DNA of 64,000 nucleotides from Tenodera sinensis (GCA_030765045.1 CM060965.1:19730085-19794084), one strand, 5' to 3'. Numbered from the stretch's first letter, positions 13,201 to 25,440 are shown. Notes: generated by a model from the letters alone, not told the origin. A program made the numbers and translations.

Positions 13201-14605
13201 TACTTGGAGCATCATCATGCCTACAACACCAGGAAGTTACTCAACTATTCATTTATAAATAATTACATTTAAGACTAATTATTATTAAACAAGAAACAGG
13301 GAAATTAAATCCGTTATTTCGAGTGTAAGCAATGAAGCAAACACTTCTGTCAATGCTATTTGGTGTCAATATTTTGTACATTTTCGGAGAGCTATACACA
13401 TTACAAGAGCTTCTGCAATTATTATAAATAATAATTATTTAATATGGCACAAATACTTTTCCAAGCCAGTCCAAGACAGTCCCTACAGCTGCCCATTCTG
13501 ACCTGATTTTCACACACAAGCCAAAATTAAAGGGCAGGTAAAATAAATAAGTTAATTAATAAATAAACAGATAAATGATAACAAAGAAGGCTAAGGAATT
13601 AAAGTTGTTGCTTTGAGCAACAACAGCAGATTTTACTTGTGAACAATGCTACTAATTCTAAGATTTGTAAAAAGATTTAAAAACCTCATATTTAAAAATT
13701 GCTAAGAACAAGTTAACTGAAGAAAGCAACAAAGCAAATTGAGACTTAGTTGTTGATGCTGTGAACACTCAAATGATACGCATATCAGCCTCAAGTATTG
13801 TCGCATGGTTGAGTTGTGGATAGATGTGGGATGAAGCAGCACACACAAACTATTTCTGAGCCCTTGAAAGTATGAATATTGCCACAAGTTCTTTTGGCTT
13901 ACTAACCTACCTGTACATAGCTACAATGCCAAAATTTATTTTGATGGCCAGCATGCAAAAATAAGCAACAATATTGTTACAGCTTATAATCTGTTATGGC
14001 CAGTCTCACAGACCTTCATTATTGCCCTAAGGTCCATTTTAAATTAAGTGACATACTTGTGTTTTACCAAACATTATTAAAAGCTAACATATCCTGATCT
14101 TTTTCCATGCCAATAAAACATGTTAACAACACATTTACCTGAAACACAACATTCCACACATTTTCAGTGGATGTGTGCCTTTCATGATAAAAGCCTAACA
14201 TTAAGAAACCCACAGTTCAACCAGTGAAAAATACCAATACCATTAATTGTTTCTAAAATCAAAGACCCAATATGACCACAGATGTTTAAATGACTATTCA
14301 AATGGAATAGTTTTCATTTTGCTTGACTAACATTTAAAGTAATGAGATTGATTTACTAAGTAATTAAAGAGGCCAAAATGAGATACAAATACAGCTAAAG
14401 GATCAGTAATCTGGAACTGTATATGGTTCCATGTTGCAATAAAATAAATGGCTGTTTTGAACATTTAGATGCAATTCTGGGCCTGCTGTACCCATTTGTT
14501 TACTTGCTTGATCCTCCACCTATATTAAGTTGGGAACTAAGGGTTTCTTGATAGGCCTTGTGTTCTGATTATTAGATGGTGAATTTCTCACAGATGACCA
14601 TTTCA

Positions 14606-14775
14606 GTCTGAGTGGCTCAGTTGATTAGGTGCTGGCCTATGGATACCAAGGTCACAGTTTCTAACCCAGCCCATTCAGATGACATGTAAGCAGATTTATT
14701 GGCATGTGAAAGAACTGGCACACCAGCGGCTCTGATATGATCCTGGTAATTGGCAGTGTTGTAACAAACAAAATA
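14606..14775 (+). mobile_element. tRNA-derived SINE, group B
   Basis: Head gtctgagtggctcagttgat, weak B box, and then family-specific blocks gacatgtaagcagattta, gaaagaactggcacacc and aattggcagtgttgtaacaa, with an AACAAACAAAAT end. The same blocks occur in the 44.06-kb copy. It lies in the Rbp6 downstream region, antisense to the gene. Confidence 0.8.
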
Positions 14776-14924
14776 TTTCAGCTTGGTCACTGTGCAGATA
14801 CCCGAACATGCATTTCTTAGTCTTCTACACAATGTACTGTACTAAACACAACTAGATGGTGTGGAAAAATTATCTTGGTAGTGCAAGTAATTCCAGGTTT
14901 CTTTCTTTTGGATATACAAATATA

Positions 14925-15523
14925 CAGTAGAACCCCGCTAATCTGATGGTGTCATCTCTTTGCATTTGGAAATGTCTGGATTATCAGAAAAGAAAAAGGA
15001 TATAAATTTAACTATAGGATTAGCAGCTACACAGTAATGTAGCATAGCGATGTGAGGAAGTGACAACGTTGCAATTACCAAGCACAACATAACAATGTAT
15101 TCTTCTGCCCTTTGGACACAGCTGATTGCATGCAACTGTGGTGGTACATTGTAGATGGTTCACTTTGTTTTGCTAGCTTTAGCAGTTATTCTACAGTAAT
15201 TTATGCTTTTCACTTATAAATACAGAACAGGTGCTTGCCTGTGTTATAATATCATGCACTATGATGTCAAGTACACAAAAACACAGTTTCTGTACGTTAA
15301 ATGAAACATTGAAAGGGCTTAAGCAACTTGCCACGGGGGAAAGTGCTACAAAGTTGGCTATTGAATTTGGTGTTGGGAACGCCATTGACAGTTTCAAAGA
15401 GTTTTTCAGTTCTATGATAAAAATGCTTTCTCTGAACTATGAATAGTTTTTTATTGCTCTTTTTCTTTAATTATGGATTTTGGCTTCAGATAATCCAGAA
15501 TTTCGGATCAGGGGGTTCTACTG
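14925..15523 (+). mobile_element. Pogo/Tigger-type DNA transposon relic (599 bp)
   Basis: Ends are inverted: CAGTAGAACCCC at the left and GGGGTTCTACTG at the right, the hallmark TIR of pogo/Tigger elements (Tc1/mariner superfamily). The left end is preceded by TA, as expected for this group; the right TA has mutated to GT. Inside, the plus frame 15231-15446 keeps the start of the CENP-B/pogo-type N-terminal helix-turn-helix, including LKQLATGESATKLAIEFGVG. After about 70 codons the transposase stops and the element jumps to its right end, so it is an internally deleted, inactive copy. Confidence 0.88.
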
Positions 15524-18500
15524 GTTTCAAAGCTTTTGGCCATTTTATTCCCACATAATTTTCCTATAGGCAATTACATGGAACTTGAATTTACAATTCT
15601 TGCAATATTATTTATTTTCCTTGTTTTCTATTCCGATAATTTATTCAACATTTCATCTTGTAGTATTTCAATACTGCCATCATGTGTCATTAATCGTCAA
15701 TACTTTTTAACTCTCCATGCACATTAGATTCTCACTAAATATCGATAACACTGTCAACAAATGTTTCTGAATTATGTTTGGTAAAACACACAAGGTTTAA
15801 AGATGCCTTTAAAGTTTAAACCTGTGCTGGTTAATGCATGTCAGCCTATATTTAAAGCAGCTCGGTGAAACAGGCCATTAGTATTCTTTTAGGTTCTCCT
15901 GCCACTTAACAAATACTGTGCATTAAGAGCATCTAAAGCTGTTACAGTGATAAGACTCATTTCCTTTAAAAGCAAAATAAAGATGCTGAAAACTCTCTAG
16001 TAAAAATGCACATGTATTTGTCCAATGGGTGGCAGCAGTTAAGTGTGAAATTAAAAATATAAGGTGCATTTATTTATCTAATCTTGAGGTAGACACCTTT
16101 ATATATAAAATATGTTTTTGAGTTTAAGTGCAGGTAATTCAAGTTACGAGCTGAAAGACATGTATTCCTAAGATAATGTTTCTTAAGGCCAGTCATGCTT
16201 ACAAAGGCTCAAATTATAATAATAATAATTAAAAAGTTGAAACAAAAATACAGTACTACAATCAGTCCACGTAAACAGCGCACACATTACACCCAGGAAT
16301 GAAACAGCTGATTAAGATGATGATTTAAAAAAAAAAAGAAAAAAATTTTGTGAGTAATCTCTGGCACGCACACGTACCACGCATACAAAATGTTCTCACA
16401 CACCAAAGATTAATGTTGGGGCAGGGGAGGGGAGGGAGGAGTCTTTATCTACAGTTGCTGAAGTGCAATATCCAGTGAGAAGTTAAAAAACATTTGCTTT
16501 GAGCTGGGAGGTTGAAGGAGCTGCAATTCGTAGGCCACAGACATTCTATCGACTTTACTAGTCCAATAAGGCACTGAGCTATGTAGCACTCAAATGGGTA
16601 GACCAATTAATATCAAATTATGTAAACTCTCTCACCAAACTAAAAAGGAGAGTTGTTTTATGTCACAGGTCAATTTCTAAAGCAGTAGAAATGAATTATG
16701 TAGAAGGACAAATTCTTTTCCACTTCTTTATACAAGAATTGCGTCTGCACTGTAGAAAACCATTAGGGCAGAAGAAAAGAATATCACCAAAGAGAGTGCA
16801 GGCAACAATTAATACTCCATAGTGGTTATAGTCACATGTATCACAGAAAAGCAGAAAAGTGGTTAATTGTGCAGCAACTCCTATCAAACCCGCAACTTCA
16901 AATGATTATTTATTTTGTTGTTTATCAAAGCCGAAAACAGTTAAATAACCTGCTGCAGGCCATAAACCAAGCAAATACAATAATAAGTAAGGAATAAGTA
17001 TTACCATCAAGCAGTCAGCTGGTCTACTATGAAAACTACTTTATTCAGAACTGCTCTACAAGTGCAACTTTTTCACTACCAGATGGCAATCCATCCATCC
17101 AGCCCCCACTACGATCTACACACAGAGAAACTACAAAAACATCTAAACACTAAGGAACTAGTCAAGTGTACTTATCAACTACAACTTTTAAAATACGACA
17201 AACCACCAAAAAACAGAAATAACTAGTATGAAGTAGTAAGGATAAGGAATACATTTTCAGTTCATTTGTTTGTTTTTTTTTGTTTGTTTCTTTTTTTCAA
17301 TTTTTTAAATTTTCAAGTTTTTGTTATGTTTGTATGTTCAGACCAACCCTCTCTGAAATATCTATGTTAACATTTATGTGGTGCCTTTTTTCAACACCAC
17401 ATAAGAGACTTCTCAAAGAAAAAAAATACAAACTTTATTGGCTCTTATCATTTAGAATTAAATACAAAAATAGAGGGTTTCATCTTTTCTCTCCTTAAAA
17501 CACTTATTGCTGTTCATAATATTATAAAAGGGTATTGTCACTCAAGCAAAAGGAAAAAGTGATTTATCAGAATGAAAACCTAACCTAGTTTTAGAAACTA
17601 CATAACCATTTCTTACTACAAACATTTGGCACCTTTATAAAAGCTTCATATTTTAAATGACTGAAACAAAGAAGTCTGAGAATGTTGAGAAATAATACTT
17701 ATAACTACTTGTCTAAATTTATCTATAGAGAGCAAGGGTTTTACAATATAACAGTCTGGCATCTCACAATTTCCTTTTGCTAGGAGTATAATTCTCTGCG
17801 AAAACCCCATGCTGAGGAAAATATTTACCCCAGCAACGTGACTTACCCTTACTCTGAATGGTCAATAGGTCTCCCCCCCCAACTCCTGTTTCGACCCATT
17901 AAATATCACTGGAGTAATGCCACACCACAAAACAATATGCACTCCAATTTTAAATCTCCCCTCAGTCTTTGATAACATTGCCAATCAAATAAGAATAATA
18001 TTAAACACAATAGGAATTTTACAACTGTTGATTCCAGCAGGTAAACACATACACTCAACACCTAGTATTACGAACCAGAAACATCTGTTAACTAGTACAA
18101 TGGGGTTGCATACAATGTGACAGTACATTAGAAACAAGGCATATTATTATCATCATATCAAGTCCATGTCATTTTGTGTCATGGATTGTCGTTAATATAA
18201 ATATAGATAAAGCATGCTCCTGACCAATTTATATACATATATGTTTTTCAGTTTCCTGTTGTTTTTTATGATTTTTTGTATTTTTTTTTTTTTGGGTTTT
18301 GCAGAGAATGCCTTACTTTTAAGTTATTCCAAAAGCTGGAAAAAGAATACCATATGTATACATTAAGTAAATAACTGCTATGATCTGTTACAACCCCGTT
18401 TACAGGGCAGTCAATCTAGACTATTATAAAACGAGTAACAATTATGATTTTTTTATTATGTGACCTCTAAAGAGGTGAAGCACACTTGTGATCATACAAT

Positions 18501-20434
18501 TTCATGACCCCAAAGGTGATTTAAAACACCTCTGGTACTGTTATGTGGTCATAATGGTGCTGGCGAAACTAAGAGCATTATGTTCCTAGCCAAATAATTA
18601 AACAAAATTTATGCCTTCTTTTTAGCTTGCTTTGTGCAAGAACATAAAACTAGCAACACATTAAAATCTTACCAAAATAATAAATGTACTTTAATTTAGC
18701 AACACTCGTGTCACATTTTTCAGTGTTCAATGCAACAGAATTAAATAAATTATCCTACATTGGCAGTAAACAAACAAACAAATGACAAAAACAAATTAAT
18801 AAATATAAAGGCTAAGTTCCTATAGCTGCCTGATACACAGAGAAACAAAATGTGTGCATGGAAGAGGTGTGTGTATGTGTGTGTGCTCTTAGTTTCACCG
18901 AGGATTGACTCAAACACTTCAACTCCCAACAGTTATTGGTCCGCAAATCTCACATGTGACAAAACAAAAAAAGTACAAAGAAAAAAAATCTTCTGCACTG
19001 TAGGTAGTTAGGTAGGCACACATGCGCCAATCTCCTCCTAACCCGATGATTTTGACATGTGAACTCTTATGGAATGTTGACAGGCATACCAACATGAAAA
19101 CAATTTAGGCTGACTCGATATTCATGTTTAAGTAATACTTTTCCACTATTTGAGACTATAATCTATGCTAATACGATGCTGTGGAACACTGATGGGTCTA
19201 TTATCTCCTACAGTGTGGGAAATGATGAGGCTTCAAGCAGCCTCTTGACTAGATGTTTCAAAGATGAACCCCCCCCAAACCCCCCTCCCCCCCAAAAAGA
19301 GAACAAAGTTCCATCTAGATGTTTTAAAAACCGACTTTTTAGGCATTAACATGGGGAAATCTCCAAATTATGTTTCCCTCTTGCACAATTTTCCAGTATA
19401 CATTTTGAAGACACAGCTTTACTGCCCATATGTCAAAGTTTCGTAGCACTCAAAGTTCTCTAGCTAAGGTGCACTTTGTTCATTATAAATGCTCATCATG
19501 GGAGACTATATAGACCTTCATCAAATGCTAATGGGAACAGGGGTCTAACATTACTAAGTACGTAGCTTTGAGATCTATCAACTTAATACTTAATTGCAAA
19601 ATTTGCAGTGTTCTGTACTGTTAATTAATTTTATTGTTTTCACACCCCTGAGCAGGGCAGCAACCTCTTCAAATGCACACAGTCAGTTTCCGCTATGGTA
19701 TACTCAGTCCATCACTGCTAAAAAAGAAAAAAAAAACACAAGCTTTGGGAAGATCATTAGTAGGTAAATTGCCTTCCTTCTTATTTCAAACACCGAGCAG
19801 TAAAACTCTGGAGCACAGGCCCCATTAGCTTTGTAAACACTTGCTGTTTCTAAAAAATATAATCTCTAACATCATCATCACAAGGCAGTGGGTCCAACTT
19901 GGTTCATCATTGTCATCAGACTCACAAATAAAAAGGTGGGATGACCGGAGGTTCCTGCTCAACCTCTTTTCTATTCCAGGATAGGAACAATGGAAGATGT
20001 CGAGACATTGATAATACTGCTTATTGCGAGTTATTATTGCTTCAGGCTGAAAGAGGCTGGCATGCCAATTTGAGATTTTGAGAAAGTGCCATGAGCAAAA
20101 GCAGGTGGTACTCTGACATGTGTTTGTGTATGTTTGTGTGTGTGTGTGTGTGTGTGTATTTATGTGTGTGTCTGCATAAATGAAAGATAGTTAACAAGGG
20201 CTAGTTGTAATAGTTTCCATTCTCTGAGCAAGAAAAACACATTTTGAATATTGAGAAACCTCTCTCATTCCTCCATGTTCGTTTCTCTTTTCTCTTCTGT
20301 CAAATTAACAGAGCACATGCCCTGTACAGTCACATATATCGTACACTAATATTAGATTTTGTACAACCTAATATTTCTCTGTTGCGATGGTAGTTTCTTA
20401 GCTCCCGCGTATGCTGACGGGGCTGTTAGAAGGA

Positions 20435-20440
20435 TTTATT
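20435..20440 (-). terminator. Candidate poly(A) signal AATAAA for a short Rbp6 3' UTR
   Basis: On the minus strand AATAAA lies about 200 nt after the Rbp6 stop codon. It is the first well-placed hexamer seen, but the region is AT-rich so chance occurrence is likely, and longer 3' ends are equally possible. Confidence 0.3.
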
Positions 20441-20639
20441 AAAAAAAAGAAATAACGAAAAGAAAAGTAATACCATAAGTCCCAAAGGACAAAATGCATA
20501 TTCAGCTTCCCTTGTGATCAACTTATTATTAATATTTAAAAAAAAAAAAATAGCATTTTAAACATGCTCTTACTGCTTCAAGCCTGTTCATAACCCAGAT
20601 CCGTTAAAAAAAGGGGGGAACAGAAAAGAGACAGCCTCT

Positions 20640-21506
20640 TCAGACGTACATGCCCATGCCATACATTGAGCCCCAGTCTACTCCCTGGAAGCTTGACATG
20701 TCTACGTTGGTAAGGCTATAGCCCTGATATGGGTTGGCGGGTACTGGTGGTGCCAATGTTGCCGGTGCAGCAGCAGCTGCAGCGGCAGCTGTGGTTGGAT
20801 TAGCTGTGGCACCAACTGCAGCCCCTACGCCTCCAACTGCTGCTCCCACGCTGCCCACTGCTCCTACAGCTGCCGGGATGGGGTAAGGGGCATAGCGATA
20901 ACTTGCTAGGGTTGGGTATGTACCAAAAAGCTTGCCATAGCCTGCAAGGGCAGCAGCATTCTGTGCCTGAGCAGCTGCGGCAGTTGCTGCCTGAACGTGA
21001 GCTTGAGCCTGAACAGCTGCCAGTTGTGTTGCCGGGGTGATAGGTTGAGGTGCTCCCATACGAACTCCCAGGGGACCCAACACCATGCGCTTTCCCAGAA
21101 GCGAGGCCGTCTGTACTGCTTCCTTAGGCTGAGCTTTCTTGCATTCCACCTTCTTGTTCTTGATGGTGTGGAAGTGGATCTCGCATACCCTGTCCACGAC
21201 ATCCTCGTTCTCAAATGTGACAAAACCAAAACCTCGGTGGCGCTTGGTCTGTTGATCCATCAGCATCACTGTCTCCTCCACCTTGCCAAACTGACTGAAG
21301 TAGGCCTTAACCTCCTCAGATGATGTATCTTGGCTTACGCCACCAACAAAAATCTTCTTGGTTCTGTTGCCAACCTTTGCTCTATTCTTCGGAGTGGCAT
21401 GCTTCGGATCTATCTTCTTGCCATCAAGAGTGTGAATAGGCACTTTCAACACTTTCTCTACTGTATCAGGCTCTGCAAATGTGATGAAGCCAAAACCACG
21501 GCTCCT
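20640..21506 (-). CDS. Rbp6: Rbp6 (Musashi family) 3'-terminal coding exon: end of RRM1, RRM2, C-terminal tail
   Basis: Terminal coding exon of a Musashi-class RNA-binding protein, cytoplasmic regulators that bind UAG-containing motifs in mRNAs to control translation (family knowledge). It encodes 288 residues and ends in TGA at 20640-20642. It opens with RSRGFGFITF, the RNP1 of RRM1. RRM2 follows at about residues 130-207 of the joined protein, with RNP2 (IFVGGV) and RNP1 (RGFGFVTF). Next comes an Ala/Gln/Pro-rich low-complexity region, then a tail containing SSFQGVDWGSMYGMGMYV. The upstream boundary is a clean acceptor, ttttgttgcag, directly before AGG. RRM2 and the linker resemble insect Rbp6 more than Musashi proper, from memory of the families. 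Together with the exon at 23155-23401 it gives 367 residues counted from the first in-exon ATG. No frameshift or stop interrupts it. The gene symbol is slightly less certain than the family. Confidence 0.96.
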   Translation of the reverse strand, partial: RSRGFGFITFAEPDTVEKVLKVPIHTLDGKKIDPKHATPKNRAKVGNRTKKIFVGGVSQDTSSEEVKAYFSQFGKVEETVMLMDQQTKRHRGFGFVTFENEDVVDRVCEIHFHTIKNKKVECKKAQPKEAVQTASLLGKRMVLGPLGVRMGAPQPITPATQLAAVQAQAHVQAATAAAAQAQNAAALAGYGKLFGTYPTLASYRYAPYPIPAAVGAVGSVGAAVGGVGAAVGATANPTTAAAAAAAAPATLAPPVPANPYQGYSLTNVDMSSFQGVDWGSMYGMGMYV

Positions 21507-23154
21507 CTGCAACAAAAATAATTAATAAAATTTGTATTACATTTAAAGTATACTCCACTAAAACTAGACATACCTTAGGAATGTACATTATTAATGCAAT
21601 AGATTAGCTTTCCTATTTACAAATAAAAATATGTTTAAAAGGTTCTTATGTATTTGATTATCTTCCAAGGTTTGCAATGTTTACAAGAAAGTCCTACCTC
21701 CTCAAACTAGCACTTACACTTAACATTTACTCTTATTTTTCTTTTTATCCAAATGGTTATGAGGATTCTGCTTGAAATAATCATGTGCTTGATATGCTGA
21801 CATAAACAAAATATCTTTAATGCTCTATGGATACGAAGGTTAAGTATCCTTTATTTTTAATGAAAAACTGAAGCTGTTAACAGTGAAGCAACACAAATCA
21901 AATACAATAAATATCTAGAGACTAAAAGCTTCACTTATTTTAGTATTTGTTGCAAGTTCTTGAAATTATATGTAAACTAGTTTCAATATGCATTCATCAT
22001 ATCCTCAGTGCTCTTGCTTATAAAAATTTCCATTGCTCTAAATGCCCAAATACTTCATATCTCCATGTATTGCTGAGGTTGCTAATACATACTTGCAGCA
22101 AAGATTTTAATCGCTAGATATTTATTATAGTTAAGATCCTTTATTTGATTGAATTTTGTACCTTAAAAGACAAGAAACTTATAGGTACCACAGGAATGGA
22201 GTTGTAACCAAGCATTTCTTCCTTATACCAGTAGAAATGTATCTTAGTCTAAACTTGCTAGAAAAATAACTTGGGTAAGTGAATTTATCACTGGCAGAGA
22301 AAGCTGTATGAATGTACCATGATAATTGTGTTATTCTGAACACCTCAGGCTCGAAAATTTTAGGCTTTGAAATAAGAAAACAAACCAATCACACCTTTTT
22401 AATACAGTGAATCTTGTAACAAGGGATTAAATATTATAAAACATTGGAGTAAAGCAACTGATATTGGCTTGCAAACATACAATGCAGTTAAAAATGAATT
22501 AACCTTTAAGTATCTGAGTGCTTTTAGAGTACTTTGATGAGAGAAATTGTAAAGATATTCCTTCAGACTAATAAGCTTCACTGAAAATTGACCTCAATAT
22601 TTTACATTTTTAAAAGCACATAAATGCAGAGGGAATTTTGATACTGATTGTATCAGTTTTGTTGAATCTAAACTATACTATGACATAAATTTGTAATATA
22701 TTGTACCTTAAGATGGCAATAGTGAATAGTTTGCTATTGTCCTATGTGGCCATGAGAGTTAAATGACACAAAATGGTACATCAGCTTTTAGGGGAACTAT
22801 AGTAAATTAATTTGCAATGGAGTTTTGCCAAAATAAGAAATATTTTGAGGCTAATATTGAACATTTTGAGCAACTTAGGGTTTTTTCCTCCATTTTTAAC
22901 TTTTAAAAATACTACTCAAAAGGTAATTAGTAGCAGAATTCAATGAATATGAACTTATCCTCTAAGCTAATTTTATAATTTAGTGCTGAGTGAAACGGAA
23001 TTAGGAAAATATTGTAAATGTCCTTTGTTACCTTAAGAATTAATAACTGGGGAAATATAGCCTCATCAAAAGAATTTGTCACATAAGACATGAGCCAGGC
23101 TTTGAAGGTTTCATTTGCTCATAACATTTGAACATTTCAGTGCTTTTACTTTAC
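21507..23154 (-). other. Rbp6 intron (1648 bp, phase 0) splitting RRM1
   Basis: GT-AG intron between the two coding exons: donor gtaaag at 23154, acceptor ttgcag ending at 21507. It interrupts RRM1 between its RNP2 and RNP1 halves. The interior is AT-rich with no recognisable element or conserved open frame. Confidence 0.93.
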
Positions 23155-23401
23155 CTGAGTTACTGGATCTTTCATGATGAGAACATCGGTAACTGTCCCG
23201 AACATTCCAAAATATTCTTTCAGTTTTTCTGCAGATGTCTGCCAACTCAGTCCTCCAACAAATAGCTTTCCTGGAGCAGGATCTCCACCGCTGGGGGTGG
23301 AGCGCCCAGAGGATCCATTCTGGCTACCATTCATTGCTGGAATCAACCCGTTACCATGGAGGTCGTGCTCCAAAATTCCATTTCCTTCCATGCCTGCTGA
23401 A
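23155..23401 (-). CDS. Rbp6: Rbp6 upstream coding exon: N-terminus and first half of RRM1
   Basis: Coding exon for the N-terminal part of the same protein. From the ATG at 23391-23389, which has a G at -3 and +4, it encodes 79 residues. These are a polar Gly/Ser/Asn-rich leader, then RRM1 from about residue 42 with RNP2 (LFVGGL), the GLSWQT signature, and an end at MKDPVTQ. The donor is CAG|gtaaag at 23155/23154. The next exon starts with RSRGFGF, so the join DPVTQ-RSRGFGF recreates the expected RRM1 in phase 0. The acceptor is probably tttcag ending at 23402, or an alternative cag five bases further in. No stop separates the acceptor from the ATG, so an upstream coding exon could extend the N-terminus and the chosen start is provisional. 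RRM1 boundaries fit the Rbp6/Musashi family well. Confidence 0.93.
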
Positions 23402-24009
23402 CTGAAACAGTAATTCAAAGTTTTCTTTTGATTACAGGTTCTACCAATCACATGCATTATCTGCATAGCTATACCTACTTATCTGACCTTCTGTGCATAT
23501 CGACTGTATAATCCCCTGGATGTGACGTAAGTAAATGTCAATGTAATTTAAATAAGATCTTAAATAGAAGTATCAAGCCTGCTGATGGTCAAGGAAGACC
23601 CACCATCAGCACCCTTGATTCTCCCTCCATCACAGGAGACTACACAATATCAAAACTTGACTTGAGTTAAATCCAAATACAATGTAGAGCTAATTTAGTA
23701 TTTCCAGAACTAATATTGACAGATTCAAAACCTTAACATTATAATAAAATTATAATGAATTTAAAACATTAAGTTGGAAGTAGTTTTGACAAACTTAAAA
23801 TTATTTTGTGATATTTAATGTAAATTATATAAAAAAAATCATACTATGTTTAATAAATGTGAACAAGGGGGGAAATGTTTGATTTATGGGATCAAACAAA
23901 AGGCAGGGCATACATTTATTTTCACAAAGGCATAAACATTGCATATGAAAACAAGCAACGGGGAAGTAATATGCAGGACTGCAAACCTGCTTTTCTTCCC
24001 GTGGGAAGC

Positions 24010-24021
24010 TGCGCATGCGCG
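24010..24021. promoter_or_regulatory. NRF-1 / Ewg-type palindromic site
   Basis: TGCGCATGCGCG matches the NRF-1 (Drosophila Erect wing) consensus YGCGCAYGCGCR. Such palindromes are typical of CpG-rich promoters and rare by chance in AT-rich DNA. It lies at the 3' edge of the GC-rich island relative to the minus-strand gene. Confidence 0.45.
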
Positions 24022-24456
24022 ACACGGGCAGCTAAACCCGGGTACTTCCAGCTGATGCCTTACAGAGGGCGAATCCAGTTCGATACCGGGGTCGTTGCAA
24101 TGGCCAAAACGGTCGTCGTCATCCTTCAGACGGTAAACCAGAGTTTTTCTTCTCTGTGTGTTGCAGCATTTTCCGAGGCAGGAGAAGATATGAGACGAGA
24201 ATGAATCTGCTGCACCCCCACTCCGTCAAGGTAAGACCCGTGCACCACACCCCCTGAAACGTCTCCACTGACCCACCCCGCCCTTCCACCGTTGCCGGGA
24301 TCAATAACCCGGGCGGCATACAGCGCCGTGCGCCGCACTCGTAGCAAGAACACCAGCTAGCTCGGGTCAGATCCACCACAGGCATCTCTCCACGTGCATC
24401 CATCCCAAGAGTTTTACATTTGCAAACGTAAAGTCTTGTGGGGAGGGGGTGTGCGC

Positions 24457-24470
24457 GTTGCCATGGCAAC
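24457..24470. promoter_or_regulatory. RFX X-box-like palindrome
   Basis: GTTGCCATGGCAAC is a perfect 14-bp palindrome matching the RFX X-box consensus (GTNRCC, spacer, RGYAAC) with both half sites intact. RFX factors drive genes in ciliated sensory neurons in insects (family knowledge). Any effect on Rbp6 is inferred from position only. Confidence 0.45.
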
Positions 24471-25324
24471 GGGCGCCGGAGCTGGACCCCTCCTGGCTTC
24501 GCACCCTTCAGTCTCTGGCTCGCCAACAGCACGCAACGGTCGAGGCCTGTGATATTGTCCTGTCACAGCAGTACTAAGTTTGAGCCTACTGCTGTTTCGG
24601 GGCATACTCACAGTCTTCGACCCCACCAGCAACTCCATGTGTAGTGACAAGTGTAACAGTGTGTGTGTGTCAACTAAGTGCTCAAGTGATCATTCTTGTA
24701 TTTTACTTAACAATGGCATTTTATTAGCTCTAGTTTCTCATCGGTGCACCTGCGCGATGAGGGAAGCTTCTCAAATATCAGGTTCTCTAAGTGAATGCTG
24801 CAGGCAATTTTCATTGATTATTCAGTATGGGAAACCTCAGAAAATTAAACACTGCTATTTCTTCAGCCTCAACACTATTCACAAAATCAACTTCCAGCAG
24901 GGGTCACGTTTGATCAATATCGGCCTCACAAAATGGGAACCCCTTTTAATGGCGAATGCCCACGCACCAAGTCAAATATGACTGCAGGATTTAAACTGAA
25001 TTGGTTTGAAAACTAAACATCAAAAGGTAATCTCATCAGCTGCTGTTGTAATGAATATTTAGCAGTGTTGGCTGAACTGCAGGACTAGTGAACGCCAACT
25101 CGCTAGCGCAGACCACAATCAATACTCAAGTCGACGTCTCCCTCCTCCCCGCTAGTCCAACGACCTGAAACTTACGGCCGGCCACATGGTACTATATTAC
25201 GTCATCATTTCTATATTTTCCTCTTTTAATTTGTTTGTAAAGTAGCCCCAAGCTGAATGAGCTACTATGTTCTCGGTTAACTAACCTCAAATAATCGTTA
25301 CCATCAATGGCTACAGTTCTTACC

Positions 25325-25440
25325 TGACCGTCAAGTTGAAATCTAATTTCTATCACTCAGTTTTAGAACGAATTCTTGAATCTGAAATCCCGGCAAGAAA
25401 TTGTCCAGATTTCTTCTAAGGCCTCCTTCAATTAACTACA
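25325..25440 (-). other. Possible untranslated upstream exon with a strong splice donor
   Basis: On the minus strand GGTCAG|GTAAGA at 25325/25324 is an almost ideal donor in the correct orientation to splice onto the acceptor at 23402. The sequence upstream of it has no obvious start of transcription and no long frame. A second strong donor, GTAAGT, lies near 25174. Without transcript data this is only a candidate 5' UTR exon. Confidence 0.2.

Larger units (their letters stand above)
10249..20639 (-). other. AT-rich downstream region of Rbp6, possible long 3' UTR
   Basis: About 10 kb beyond the stop codon without a credible coding frame. It has only one SINE inside it (near 14.6 kb) and one small pogo relic (14.9-15.5 kb), making it poorer in recognisable repeats than the rest of the window. 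Minus-strand Pumilio-type octamers TGTAAATA (about 11.6 kb) and TGTATATA (18230-18237) occur, and Musashi-family mRNAs often have long 3' UTRs. Both points are suggestive only, because such octamers are common in AT-rich DNA. A GT microsatellite lies near 20.12-20.17 kb and C-rich runs near 19.27-19.30 kb. Confidence 0.3.
23990..24620. promoter_or_regulatory. GC/CpG-rich island upstream of the Rbp6 coding exons, candidate promoter or 5' exon
   Basis: Base composition changes sharply from the AT-rich background to GC- and CpG-rich sequence for about 600 bp, roughly 0.6 kb upstream of the exon carrying the first in-exon ATG. It contains an NRF-1-like palindrome at 24010-24021 and an X-box-like palindrome at 24457-24470. 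A plus-strand donor-like site, AAG|GTAAGA, lies at 24231. A minus-strand donor-like site, ACT|GTGAGTA, lies at about 24611. Open frames across it on both strands follow from the GC content and show no recognisable protein. The promoter role is inference. Confidence 0.42.

Noticed and set aside
24119..24532. 137-codon minus ORF in the GC-rich island
   Set aside because: GC-rich DNA has few stops in any frame; frames on both strands overlap and none looks like a protein.
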